From Rickettsia typhi (GTDB lineage: Bacteria > Pseudomonadota > Alphaproteobacteria > Rickettsiales > Rickettsiaceae): a stretch of 7,362 nucleotides of DNA. The position numbers and the translations under genes are program-made. The notes beneath the pieces are model-generated. The model made no database searches. It saw only the letters and a list, made by a program, of their open reading frames with translations, and had not been told where the DNA came from. The stretch lies in the NCBI GenBank assembly GCA_945878545.1, contig CAMCTQ010000060.1, forward strand, positions 1 through 7,362, written 5' to 3'. Of the stretch, positions 1 through 6,567 are shown in pieces. Position 1 is the first letter of the stretch. Every line of letters begins with the position of its first letter.

Positions 1-2679
1 ATTAGTCTTGGCAGAAAAAATATAGATTTTAGCGGTACAAGCTTAAGTACGGGTCTTAAAGCTAACAATGATGTTGTAAGTAACTTTCTAGGTCATAATC
101 TTAGTGATAGAGCTAAAGTTTCGAATAAGATCTATAACAGCCTTGGTTATAGTAGCAATATTGTAAAAACTGCTCAAGCTGGTTTAGATTCCATTGCCCA
201 AACTCTTACCGACATGCTAGGTATTATTAATTCAGTCGGTGGTTCTAAAACTTCTATTAGAACGCTCAATGATATGTTCCAGTTGAAGATGGAGCAAGTA
301 TCAAAACAAACAAATTTAGTTGAGTTTGATGGCGTAAAACTACTCACAGGCGAATTTGGTTCTAATCCAACTATAAAATCTAAATACAATACAAAAATTG
401 TTGATGTTAGAAAAACTGGAACTGGTAGCGGTACCTTGTTTGAAGGAGCGGGTACAAGAGCTGTAAAAATCATTGATGTTCAAAATATCGCTAATATAAA
501 AGCAGGAGATACGATAAGTCTTCACGATGTGAATTTCAAAATGGTTCAAAATAAGGGACTCGTTACTAGCGAAAGCGATATATTAACAGGAACAAGCGAA
601 GAGCAAACAGTATCAAACATTGCAACCGCTCTTAAAAACCACTCCTCTGAAAGTCTTAGATATTACAACGTTACTACTCGTAACAAACAAGTGATAATTA
701 CCCAGCGTTCAGCCTCAACTTCGCAAATACCCCTAATAGTCAAATCTGAAAGTAGTGGATTTTTGGATAATTCACAGCCTTCAGTTTACAGATTTAATTT
801 TATAAACAATCCAACGATAGGTTCTAAGTTAACTATTGCTGGAGTTACTTTTGAGTTTGTGGCTAACGGTGCTAAAAATGATGATATAACAAAAATAGAA
901 ATAGGTGTTGGTTACACTGCTAATCTTTTTGAAACAATCAAAAATCATCCTGTTATTAAAGATTTAATAACTCAAAATTTTTTATCTATTGAATATGCTG
1001 GTTTTCAACCTTTTGAAATTCATAGTATTTTCAATAAGAATATTTTAGAATTTAAACCAGCCTTTAATATTGGTGAACTACGTCACAATATTGTTTATAC
1101 ATCAAAACAAACTACTCATGCCTATGACATTAAATTAACACAACCTAGTATAGTTGGTGATATTATAAGCTTTGTAAAACCCGATGGAACAATTCAAAAT
1201 TATAATTCTAATAATCATTTATCTATTGGTGATAGTTGTAATGCTCTTCAAGACACGTTGTGTATGGATCCAGACATTGGTATTAACAATCCTGGAGGGG
1301 CTGTACATCAAGAAAATCTTTGTATTGTTAGACGTTGGGATAAAAAAACTATAACTCTTTATTCTAATTATGATATGCAACTACAATATATACCCATTAA
1401 TCCTGCCAATCCAAGAAAGATTGTATCTCCAGCGCCGATATCTATGGCAGATGTTTCTAAAATAAAGCCTGCAATTAACGTAAGTACCATCAGAAATATA
1501 GAGGGTTTTACAGGTAAACCTAAAGTAAATATTAAGGTTATGGCACAAGCTACTTCTACTGCTGGTGATGAATTGGCTTCTATATTATACCGACAAGTAA
1601 AAGGTGATGCGCCTCTACCGACTATTCCTGCTGATGGTGACATTGCTACTGTTTTGCACGTTGATATTGCAGGTAGGACTTTTCAGTCAGTTGTTTGGCA
1701 AGGTAATGGTACTAACTTAAATAATAGAGAGCTAGTATTTACCGAACCCTCTACTGGTGAGACCTTTAGTATAAACACTAAGGATCTAAATAGCGATATT
1801 ACTACTTTAGAAAGTACCATTGATACTTTAGTTAAGCCAATAGAGAGGCTTTTATCATCAACAGAATTTACGCAAATCAGGGATTTAGAGATTGATAATT
1901 CGAGCAAAGAAATTATCGACGATAGCGGTAGAGTTATAGGCAATGTTGCTGGTATGAGCGTTTCTTTGAATTCGACAGATTTTTCTAATAAACAGTTTGA
2001 GGATTTTGTTATAAAGCGAGATCAAGATGTTCTTGGTAAAACCTTATTTATTGCTACTATCAGCGGTCAGGAATTTGTGTGCAGGGTAAGAGATACTGAA
2101 CTCAAAGAGGGAAAATCTTTAACGTTTAACGGAAACAATGGCGATACTCTAACAATCAATATTGGCAAAGGTGGAATTAATTCTTTATCAGATCCTAAAA
2201 ATTATAAGTTTATTGCTTCTGCTATAAAGAAGTCTTTAATGAAAATTGGTAGTGGTATTGAGGTAAGGACAGGGTTTGATTTAGATAATCTATCAAAACT
2301 GGCGATTGCCGATGTTAGTGCTACTAAATTATATCGTAATAACCAAAATGAGTATGTACCAAAACTTGACCTATTAACTAAAGAAAGTGCTAAAGTTGCT
2401 CAAGAAGTAATAACCAATGCCCTTAATTTAGTGTATTTAGCTCGAGCAAAACTTCAAGGTCAAAGTGATAATTTAGACAGATCTGCAAATGTCCTTAGTT
2501 CTACAATTGGCGTTACTAAGGATGCTTCTGCTGGTTATTTAGATACAGATCTAGTTGAAGCGGCCAGTAGCTTCGCTGCGGCATTAAAGAGTATATTAGC
2601 CGCAGTTTTTACATTACAAGCTGGTGCGAAAGTTGCAGATGCTGGTCTTGAAATTATTAAATCTGTGTCTGTTAGATAA
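1..2679 (+). CDS. Flagellin-like filament protein, large, 5' partial
   Basis: The reading frame is open from the first base to the TAA at 2677-2679, giving 892 visible residues; the true start lies left of the window. Visible residues 1-118 match the flagellin N-terminal helical core in pattern: an STGLK segment at 16-20, a helical stretch, then EFDGVKLLTG (108-117), the usual end of the D1 region. Residues about 792-892 match the C-terminal D1/D0 helices, with a Tyr-Leu-Asp-Thr-Asp-Leu motif at 846-851 and a hydrophobic helical end without aromatic residues. Flagellin ends pair to form the filament core, and the middle faces outward. Here the middle is about 670 residues of beta-type sequence, far longer than usual, with internally similar units and three clustered cysteines (413, 421, 441) plus one at 694. 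Bacterial flagellins are commonly 250-600 residues. A hook-filament junction protein (FlgL type) is the main alternative. The family call is fairly secure; filament function is inference. Confidence 0.8.
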   Translation: MSLGRKNIDFSGTSLSTGLKANNDVVSNFLGHNLSDRAKVSNKIYNSLGYSSNIVKTAQAGLDSIAQTLTDMLGIINSVGGSKTSIRTLNDMFQLKMEQVSKQTNLVEFDGVKLLTGEFGSNPTIKSKYNTKIVDVRKTGTGSGTLFEGAGTRAVKIIDVQNIANIKAGDTISLHDVNFKMVQNKGLVTSESDILTGTSEEQTVSNIATALKNHSSESLRYYNVTTRNKQVIITQRSASTSQIPLIVKSESSGFLDNSQPSVYRFNFINNPTIGSKLTIAGVTFEFVANGAKNDDITKIEIGVGYTANLFETIKNHPVIKDLITQNFLSIEYAGFQPFEIHSIFNKNILEFKPAFNIGELRHNIVYTSKQTTHAYDIKLTQPSIVGDIISFVKPDGTIQNYNSNNHLSIGDSCNALQDTLCMDPDIGINNPGGAVHQENLCIVRRWDKKTITLYSNYDMQLQYIPINPANPRKIVSPAPISMADVSKIKPAINVSTIRNIEGFTGKPKVNIKVMAQATSTAGDELASILYRQVKGDAPLPTIPADGDIATVLHVDIAGRTFQSVVWQGNGTNLNNRELVFTEPSTGETFSINTKDLNSDITTLESTIDTLVKPIERLLSSTEFTQIRDLEIDNSSKEIIDDSGRVIGNVAGMSVSLNSTDFSNKQFEDFVIKRDQDVLGKTLFIATISGQEFVCRVRDTELKEGKSLTFNGNNGDTLTINIGKGGINSLSDPKNYKFIASAIKKSLMKIGSGIEVRTGFDLDNLSKLAIADVSATKLYRNNQNEYVPKLDLLTKESAKVAQEVITNALNLVYLARAKLQGQSDNLDRSANVLSSTIGVTKDASAGYLDTDLVEAASSFAAALKSILAAVFTLQAGAKVADAGLEIIKSVSVR

Positions 2680-2687
2680 TAAATTTT

Positions 2688-5198
2688 TTATTCAATATCT
2701 TCCATTATATCTCCTGCAAGACCACTATCATATCCACTATCGTTGAGATCAAAAGGATTTGACAATATTTTTATTTTAATTTTTTCAAAATCTTCGTTAT
2801 TAACTTTTTTAATAAAAGGTTTGATTTCTTCGTCTGGCATGTTTGTCTTTACTGCTAGCTTAATCATTCTTATATCTCCCTTTATCTCACCTTTTAACTT
2901 GAGTTTTGCTTCTAATTCTTGTGCTAAATTTGGTTCAACATTAGGTTCTTGTATACCTAAACCACCCATAGGATTATTTTCCGAAAACTCTTCTATTTGT
3001 TCCCAAACTGAAGATACAGATTTTTCAAATTTAGAATTATCCATAACTTCCATCATAGAAAAATCTAATTTTTCCAAAAAAGGTTTTTCTACATTATTTT
3101 GACTCATTTTATCTATAATTTTAGTTAATTCAGTTACTTGATCTGATAATTTCTGGACGTGTAAATTGTTTTGTTGATTTACCTCAGGTTCTGTTTTGAA
3201 TGAAAGTTCAAGAGCTTTCATGGTAATTGTTTCAATTAAATCATCTGAATCAAGCTCCCACTTATCTATCTGTTTATATCTTTGCTTTAAATGGTTGATA
3301 ATTTTTTCAGTTTTTTGAGAGTTTGGTAGATCTTCATATTTTTTAATTGATTTCTCAATAAGCTCTAATTTTTCCAAATGTTTCTTGCATTTAGGGTGAT
3401 ATATTTTGTAAATAGCAGATTTAATCTTTTCATTAATAATATCACTATTATCGTTCAAACTGTCATTTAGTTTTTTTTCAAATCCATTAAGAAGACTTTT
3501 AATTTTCAATATCGCTACGCTTCCTTCGTTTGCTATAATTGGATTAATAATAAGTGATGATTGATTTAATATCATACTATTAGTTGTAATAATTGATAAA
3601 CTATCCTCAATCACTGAATCCATTTCTGATTCTTCGATAATTAAATTGCTCTGCTGATTTGGTACCATATTAACAACAGGTTGTATTAATTGCGGTTCAT
3701 TCAATACGGGTTGTACTTGTTCGGTTTGATACGACCTTTCAATAGCTTTATTGGTGATTTGCTCAATTAAATTATCTGAATCAAGTTTCCACTTATCAAT
3801 TTCTTTTTGTTTTTTATTTAGAGTGTCAGTAATATTCTTAGACTGTTTAAAGTTATCACACATAAGTAATTGATCTTCATACTGTCTAACTGATTTTTCA
3901 ATAAGCTTTAGTTTCTCTAAATGCTGACTACACTTGGGATTAAATAACTCATCAACAGCTGATTTGACTTTTTCATTAATAAGATTATCTTCAAAATTCT
4001 TATTTATTTTTTCCTTAAATCCACCATGAATATTTTTAATATCCAACATCATTGGACTTTCTTCTAACAGCTGACCTGATATTTGAAGTGCTTTAGTTAC
4101 AAAGTGTTTAATAGCTTGATTTGTATGAAAATTTAATTCATCCTTTGCGTCCTTATGTATTTTCTTTAATTCCATATTAAGAGAATTTGCTCCTACAAAA
4201 GTATCGCAATTTAATATTTGATCTTCATACATTCTAACGAGTTTCTCATGAGTTTTTAATTTATCCAAAACTTGTTTGTACTTAGAACTGTAAAAGGGTA
4301 GTTGCCAAACTTGATTTTTTACTTCTTCATCAATATTTTTATCAGCTAAACTCTTATTGATCGTTTCTTCAAGGTTTTCGCCAATACTCTTGATCTCTAA
4401 AATTATTGAACTATCCTCTGATGATTGACCTGATATTTCAAGTCCTTTAGCTACAAATTGTTTAATAATTTGTTCTGAATTGAATTTTAAATTATCAATA
4501 GCTTGCTTATGCTTTACATTCAACTGTTCCGCCATATTTTTAGCATGAATAAAACTCTTGGGTTGATTAGCGCTGCCAAACAAACAACCATGCTCAAGTA
4601 CCTTAGCTTGCATCTGTTTAACAAATGTTTCGTGAGATATGCACTTTTCTAAATGCTTTCCAAAGTTACTGTTAACAGATTGCCAAGTTTTATCTATAGA
4701 CTCCTGATCAACGTTCTTATCAGCTAAAGTCTTATTTATCTTTTCTTCGAGATCTTCATAATAACTCTTAGTCTCTAATAACATTTTATTATTTAAATGA
4801 TTTGAATGTTTGAACTCCCCGTAATGTTTTTCCATCAAATCCATGTCATGTTCTTGCTCATTCCAAAATTTCATCTTATAAGCTCTATATTCCTCTTGAT
4901 CTTGGTGAACTTGAGATTTATTAATACTATTACTTGAATATTCAATCATTTGTTCGCATATAGCATTTTTCTGTTGTCTCAAGGAAGATTTTAACTCGTC
5001 ATTATCAGCTAAATCCGCTTGTTTTATTTGCTCGTTTAATTCTTCAACTTCCTTAAAAGAATTCTCGAGAGTACCTATAACTCCATGCCTTGATTCAGGT
5101 AAAATAGGAGTATAGTTGGCTGGAATGTATATGTTCTGGATTGCTTTATTAAGATAATTATTATAACTATCGCTTACATAGTGTTCTTGTCTTTTCAT
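2688..5198 (-). CDS. Hypothetical 836-residue protein with four helical repeats and an acidic tail
   Basis: I do not recognise a family. The frame runs unbroken from ATG at 5198 to TAA at 2690-2688. No signal peptide or membrane segment is visible; the protein is charged, Lys/Glu/Asn/Gln-rich and predominantly helical. After an N-terminal region (1-138), four diverged copies of one unit lie at about 139-258, 265-377, 383-490 and 561-668. Each opens with an Ile/Leu-Lys-Ser or similar segment, then an E-K-I/L-N core, then a His-Leu-Glu-Lys or Leu-Asp-Lys-Leu helix and a Tyr-Glu-Asp or equivalent. A Gln/Pro/Glu-rich linker (491-560) splits copies 3 and 4. Residues 681-698 form a clean heptad series (V681, L684, V688, L691, I695, M698). 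The tail (804-836) ends in an Asp/Gly/Glu-rich stretch with DSGYDS at 820-825. The ATG has a poor Shine-Dalgarno but a good promoter just upstream. A secreted host-interaction protein or a cytoplasmic scaffold are both possible; neither is shown. Confidence 0.9.
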   Translation of the reverse strand: MKRQEHYVSDSYNNYLNKAIQNIYIPANYTPILPESRHGVIGTLENSFKEVEELNEQIKQADLADNDELKSSLRQQKNAICEQMIEYSSNSINKSQVHQDQEEYRAYKMKFWNEQEHDMDLMEKHYGEFKHSNHLNNKMLLETKSYYEDLEEKINKTLADKNVDQESIDKTWQSVNSNFGKHLEKCISHETFVKQMQAKVLEHGCLFGSANQPKSFIHAKNMAEQLNVKHKQAIDNLKFNSEQIIKQFVAKGLEISGQSSEDSSIILEIKSIGENLEETINKSLADKNIDEEVKNQVWQLPFYSSKYKQVLDKLKTHEKLVRMYEDQILNCDTFVGANSLNMELKKIHKDAKDELNFHTNQAIKHFVTKALQISGQLLEESPMMLDIKNIHGGFKEKINKNFEDNLINEKVKSAVDELFNPKCSQHLEKLKLIEKSVRQYEDQLLMCDNFKQSKNITDTLNKKQKEIDKWKLDSDNLIEQITNKAIERSYQTEQVQPVLNEPQLIQPVVNMVPNQQSNLIIEESEMDSVIEDSLSIITTNSMILNQSSLIINPIIANEGSVAILKIKSLLNGFEKKLNDSLNDNSDIINEKIKSAIYKIYHPKCKKHLEKLELIEKSIKKYEDLPNSQKTEKIINHLKQRYKQIDKWELDSDDLIETITMKALELSFKTEPEVNQQNNLHVQKLSDQVTELTKIIDKMSQNNVEKPFLEKLDFSMMEVMDNSKFEKSVSSVWEQIEEFSENNPMGGLGIQEPNVEPNLAQELEAKLKLKGEIKGDIRMIKLAVKTNMPDEEIKPFIKKVNNEDFEKIKIKILSNPFDLNDSGYDSGLAGDIMEDIE
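3195..4784 (-). repeat. Four diverged protein-level repeats within the 836-residue gene
   Basis: The copies occupy roughly 4784-4425, 4406-4068, 4052-3729 and 3518-3195. Copies 1 and 2 share a segment of the form INK-[TS]-LADKN followed by V or I and D. Copies 1-3 end in related segments (LEISGQ, LQISGQ, then AIERSY). Copies 3 and 4 are closest to each other, sharing HLEKL, LIEKS and an IDKW-x-LDSD segment. The DNA has diverged, so this is an old amplification rather than a recent tandem duplication. Boundaries are by eye. Confidence 0.8.
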
Positions 5199-5226
5199 TT
5201 TATTTATATAAATAATTAATTTTAAA

Positions 5227-5255
5227 AGTATAATTCAATTATTTATAGAATTCAA
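5227..5255 (-). promoter_or_regulatory. Sigma-70-type promoter for the 836-residue gene
   Basis: Read on the minus strand, TTGAAT (5255-5250) is followed after exactly 17 bases by TATACT (5232-5227). Transcription would start near 5220, giving a leader of only about 20 A/T-rich bases before the ATG at 5198. No clear Shine-Dalgarno lies in that leader, so initiation may rely on its lack of structure. This promoter separates the gene from the small operon behind it. Confidence 0.65.
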
Positions 5256-5287
5256 AAAAATTATTCTGTCACTATGTAACTAATATA

Positions 5288-5503
5288 TTATAAATATATC
5301 TTTATTTTGTTTAAATTCCGCTCCATTTCTAAATATTCAATATATTCAAAAATAAAACTTCTCGGAACTACGACAAATTCGTTATTAGTTTTTGATTTTA
5401 ACCACATAGACAAACTATGTGTGGAAATGTCACTTGTGACCCCCCAGAGGAGAGTAGAAAGTTCTGCGCGGGTAATTCTGCAATCTTGTATGTATTTTTT
5501 CAT
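5288..5503 (-). CDS. Small protein, possibly Cro/XRE-like helix-turn-helix (71 aa)
   Basis: The start chosen is the ATG at 5503-5501, because GGAGG lies six bases upstream. A longer frame from 5542 would overlap the preceding gene and has no such site. The product is 71 residues, basic, with no signal or membrane segment. The layout resembles a small XRE/Cro repressor: a helix with TRAELSTLLWG near residues 12-22, a segment with SLSMWLKSK near 30-38 that would sit as the recognition helix, and a final helix with IEYLEMERN. The usual short turn is stretched here, so the assignment is tentative. It begins one base after the stop of the 68-residue gene and its ribosome binding site lies inside that gene, so the pair is probably translationally coupled. 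Within it, CACATAG and CTATGTG (5403-5421) form a 7-bp hairpin. Autoregulation is inference. Confidence 0.65.
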   Translation of the reverse strand: MKKYIQDCRITRAELSTLLWGVTSDISTHSLSMWLKSKTNNEFVVVPRSFIFEYIEYLEMERNLNKIKIYL

Positions 5504-5504
5504 C

Positions 5505-5711
5505 TTACGCCTCCAACTTATACGTTGAAAGTTCTCTAACATTAGGAGTACTTTGTATCTTTGTTTTCTGCAATATATGGTCTGATAAGGCTTGTGTATC
5601 TAGGATTTTTGTATTGGATATATCTACTGAAATACCCAAGAGTTTAGCTTGGGCTAGTAGAGAACTTTTGTAAATATCTTTACTTAAGGTAAAATTTTGG
5701 TTATGGTTCAT
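5505..5711 (-). CDS. Hypothetical 68-residue protein, first gene of a two-gene operon
   Basis: I do not recognise this protein. It starts at ATG 5711-5709 behind a strong AGGAGG four bases upstream and ends in TAA at 5507-5505, one base before the next ATG. The product has no signal peptide and no membrane segment. A helix with SSLLAQAKLLGISVD (about residues 16-30) and a second with LDTQALSDHILQKTK (about 37-51) suggest a small two-helix fold, perhaps a DNA- or protein-binding partner of the 71-residue product. The near-consensus promoter, long structured leader, strong ribosome site and coupled second gene support real expression. A type II toxin-antitoxin pair is conceivable from size and spacing, but neither product carries a toxin motif I recognise. 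Confidence 0.7.
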   Translation of the reverse strand: MNHNQNFTLSKDIYKSSLLAQAKLLGISVDISNTKILDTQALSDHILQKTKIQSTPNVRELSTYKLEA

Positions 5712-5730
5712 TATTCCTCCTAATTAGGGG
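5712..5730 (-). promoter_or_regulatory. Ribosome binding site overlapped by a palindrome
   Basis: On the minus strand AGGAGG is followed by AATA and the ATG of the 68-residue gene. The perfect 10-bp palindrome CCTAATTAGG (5719-5728) overlaps the upstream half of this site. It could be a repressor operator or a local RNA fold that limits ribosome access. Confidence 0.45.
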
Positions 5731-5741
5731 TGATTGCTAGA

Positions 5742-5784
5742 ATTGAGAATAAATAACTTTCCATATTTGTCAGTTATTCTCGAT
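5742..5784 (-). promoter_or_regulatory. Leader hairpin 2 of the small operon
   Basis: The arms at 5742-5752 and 5774-5784 pair over 11 bp. On the minus-strand transcript one of these is an A-C mismatch, while on the plus strand it is a G-U pair. The loop is 21 bases. It sits mid-leader, between the 5'-terminal hairpin and the ribosome binding site of the 68-residue gene. As DNA it is also a possible operator. Confidence 0.5.
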
Positions 5785-5790
5785 GATGAA

Positions 5791-5844
5791 AACAAGGATA
5801 AACGTTTGAAGTAGAAGCTTCAGGCGTTTTTTTTATGCCTTGTT
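5791..5844 (-). promoter_or_regulatory. 5'-terminal stem-loop of the small operon; terminator-like on the + strand
   Basis: On the minus strand an arm beginning AACAAGG (5844-5838) pairs with CCTTGTT (5797-5791). The inner stems are ATA/TAT, AAACG/CGTTT and TGAAG/CTTCA, with an A-rich bulge on one side. The predicted transcription start is at or beside 5844, so this stem would begin with the first bases of the mRNA, an arrangement known to protect transcripts from 5'-end decay. On the plus strand the inner hairpin is followed by eight T (5827-5834) and resembles an intrinsic terminator, although no plus-strand gene precedes it nearby. Confidence 0.55.
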
Positions 5845-5851
5845 AGATATT

Positions 5852-5880
5852 AGTATATATGGAATAATGTATATTGTCAA
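5852..5880 (-). promoter_or_regulatory. Near-consensus sigma-70 promoter of the small operon
   Basis: TTGACA (5880-5875) and TATACT (5857-5852), read on the minus strand, are 17 bases apart: a perfect -35 box, one mismatch in the -10 box, and ideal spacing. The predicted start is near 5844, leaving a leader of about 135 nt before the ATG at 5711. The promoter lies in the 192-base gap after the 111-residue gene and can fire independently of it. Confidence 0.8.
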
Positions 5881-5903
5881 TATAACTTCTTAAAAAGATA
5901 TGG

Positions 5904-6239
5904 TTATTTTCTGAAATTTTGCTGTTTACGTTCATAATGCGCAATGATTTCTTGAAGTTTATTCGGTTTTAATTTACAACCAGTAAATTTTATCCCTCTA
6001 ATCTCAGAAAGTTCTATTATTCCCTGTTTATCAAAAAAAGAGACTGCTGCTGATATAGAGGCTCTAGTAAATTTTGTCATATTTTGTAAATCTGTAACAG
6101 TAGCTACTACCTCATCATTTACAGAAATGTGTATCATTGCTTTTAATATAGTTTTTTGTGTATTAGTCAATAAACTATATGCATCAATAGCTTTAAATAG
6201 TTCATTATCATTTATAGGTTTCATATAACAAATTATCAT
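5904..6239 (-). CDS. Small winged-helix-like DNA-binding protein (111 aa)
   Basis: Residues about 20-85 fit a winged helix-turn-helix: a helix with LTNTQKTILKAMI, then VTDLQNMTKFTRASISAAVSFF as helix-turn-helix (about 48-69), then GIIEL and IRGIKF as the wing strands. The C-terminus is helical and basic. The best start is ATG at 6239, with AGAGGA about 13 bases upstream, rather long spacing. An ATG at 6224 (residue 6) is the alternative and has no ribosome site. No terminator is obvious after the stop, so transcripts may read into the small operon. The gene is divergent from the probable replication initiator across 329 bases, so a role as repressor or partner of that gene is plausible from position only. 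I cannot name the subfamily; MarR- or plasmid-regulator-like wHTH proteins are the nearest general match. Confidence 0.75.
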   Translation of the reverse strand: MIICYMKPINDNELFKAIDAYSLLTNTQKTILKAMIHISVNDEVVATVTDLQNMTKFTRASISAAVSFFDKQGIIELSEIRGIKFTGCKLKPNKLQEIIAHYERKQQNFRK

Positions 6240-6266
6240 AAAATAAATTAAGTCCTCTTCTTATTA

Positions 6267-6294
6267 AGAATATATAATATGCACATAATATCAA
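6267..6294 (-). promoter_or_regulatory. Possible promoter of the 111-residue gene
   Basis: On the minus strand TTGATA (6294-6289) is followed after 16 bases by TATTCT (6272-6267). The start would fall near 6260, just in front of AGAGGA, which makes a very short leader. The sequence around it is so AT-rich that chance matches are likely. Confidence 0.35.
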
Positions 6295-6314
6295 TAAAAG
6301 TTCTAGCAAAATCG

Positions 6315-6343
6315 TTGACAGTCCAGAAAAAGATATTTACTGT
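6315..6343 (+). promoter_or_regulatory. Possible upstream promoter of the replication initiator
   Basis: TTGACA (6315-6320) is a perfect -35 box; 17 bases on, TACTGT (6338-6343) keeps the key T, A and T positions of a -10. A transcript from here would start near 6350 and run through the terminator hairpin and the large inverted repeat before reaching the ATG at 6569, which is an attenuator arrangement. Confidence 0.4.
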
Positions 6344-6365
6344 GAGTTAAGTAAGTTTTTAGTAT

Positions 6366-6494
6366 AAAACAAAAAAGCCGCTAACTCTTCAAAAAGAATT
6401 AACGGCTTTTTCGCTAGGTAGTAAAATAATACTGCTTGAACATTAATCTAATTTAAAGATAAACAAGCAAACTTAAGATACAAGACACATCACA
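6366..6494 (-). ncRNA. Candidate short regulatory RNA antisense to the initiator leader
   Basis: Inferred, not seen directly. A minus-strand promoter-like pair (6529-6501) would start transcription near 6494, and the terminator at 6372-6411 folds best on that strand, which would yield an RNA of about 130 nt. No coding frame lies in it. It would be fully complementary to any initiator mRNA starting upstream near 6350. This is the geometry of plasmid countertranscript RNAs, but it rests on two individually modest signals. Confidence 0.3.
6372..6411. terminator. Strong bidirectional Rho-independent terminator
   Basis: Arms 6372-6389 and 6394-6411 pair over 18 positions around a 4-base loop, with GCCG/CGGC at the core. 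On the plus strand it is followed by TTTTT. On the minus strand it is followed by six T, a G and four more T. The two non-Watson-Crick positions are C-A on the plus-strand RNA but G-U on the minus-strand RNA, so the fold is complete only for minus-strand transcripts. That suggests the terminator serves an RNA made leftward from 6412-6568, or both directions. Confidence 0.8.
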
Positions 6495-6534
6495 AATGTC
6501 AGATTATCTTACTTTTCTTTAATGTTCAAGTAGT
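6431..6534. repeat. Large inverted repeat with nested inner stems
   Basis: The outer arms at 6431-6446 and 6519-6534 match over 16 bp with one mismatch (core CTTGAACATTAA). Inside, TAAGATA (6474-6480) pairs with TATCTTA (6505-6511) and GACA (6484-6487) with TGTC (6497-6500). The whole can form one long branched-free hairpin as RNA, or a cruciform as DNA. It lies between the terminator and the initiator gene, where it could be an attenuator, an antisense target, or an initiator-binding or origin element. Confidence 0.7.
6501..6529 (-). promoter_or_regulatory. Possible minus-strand promoter inside the inverted repeat
   Basis: On the minus strand TTGAAC (6529-6524) is followed after 17 bases by TAATCT (6506-6501). 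The -35 box matches at four or five positions; the -10 is weak. It would drive the candidate antisense RNA. The same TTGAAC occurs in the left arm pointing the other way, simply because the arms are inverted copies. Confidence 0.3.
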
Positions 6535-6540
6535 TTTTGT

Positions 6541-6567
6541 TTATTACCCATTAATTTTAGGGAATAA
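6541..6567 (+). promoter_or_regulatory. Hairpin sequestering the initiator's ribosome binding site
   Basis: TTATT-A-CCC (6541-6549) pairs with GGG-AATAA (6560-6567): eight base pairs, one bulged A, and a 10-base loop. The Shine-Dalgarno AGGGA (6559-6563), five bases before the ATG at 6569, lies almost entirely in the right arm. When folded, it would lower translation of the initiator. The stem is short and A/T-rich, so it may be temperature-sensitive or opened by upstream rearrangement. Confidence 0.55.

Noticed and set aside
174..1943. Minus-strand open frames inside the flagellin-like gene (174-473, 340-549, 1368-1643, 1683-1943)
   Set aside because: They lie wholly inside a well-supported plus-strand gene and have no ribosome sites or family features I recognise.
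2743..3102. Plus-strand frame of 119 codons with hydrophobic stretches
   Set aside because: It is the antisense of the Lys/Glu-rich end of the repeat protein; complement of such codons gives Phe/Leu/Ser-rich pseudo-membrane sequence.
5254..5280. Terminator after the small operon (GTTAC-ATA-GTGAC then a T run, minus strand)
   Set aside because: The stem is only 5 bp with a G-U pair and sits seven bases from the T run; too weak to annotate.
5307..5528. Plus-strand frame of 73 codons opposite the 71-residue gene
   Set aside because: No ribosome site, and the minus-strand pair has strong start signals and coupling.
5504..5542. Longer start for the 71-residue gene at 5542
   Set aside because: It would overlap the preceding gene by 38 bases; GGAGG six bases before the ATG at 5503 decides for the shorter form.
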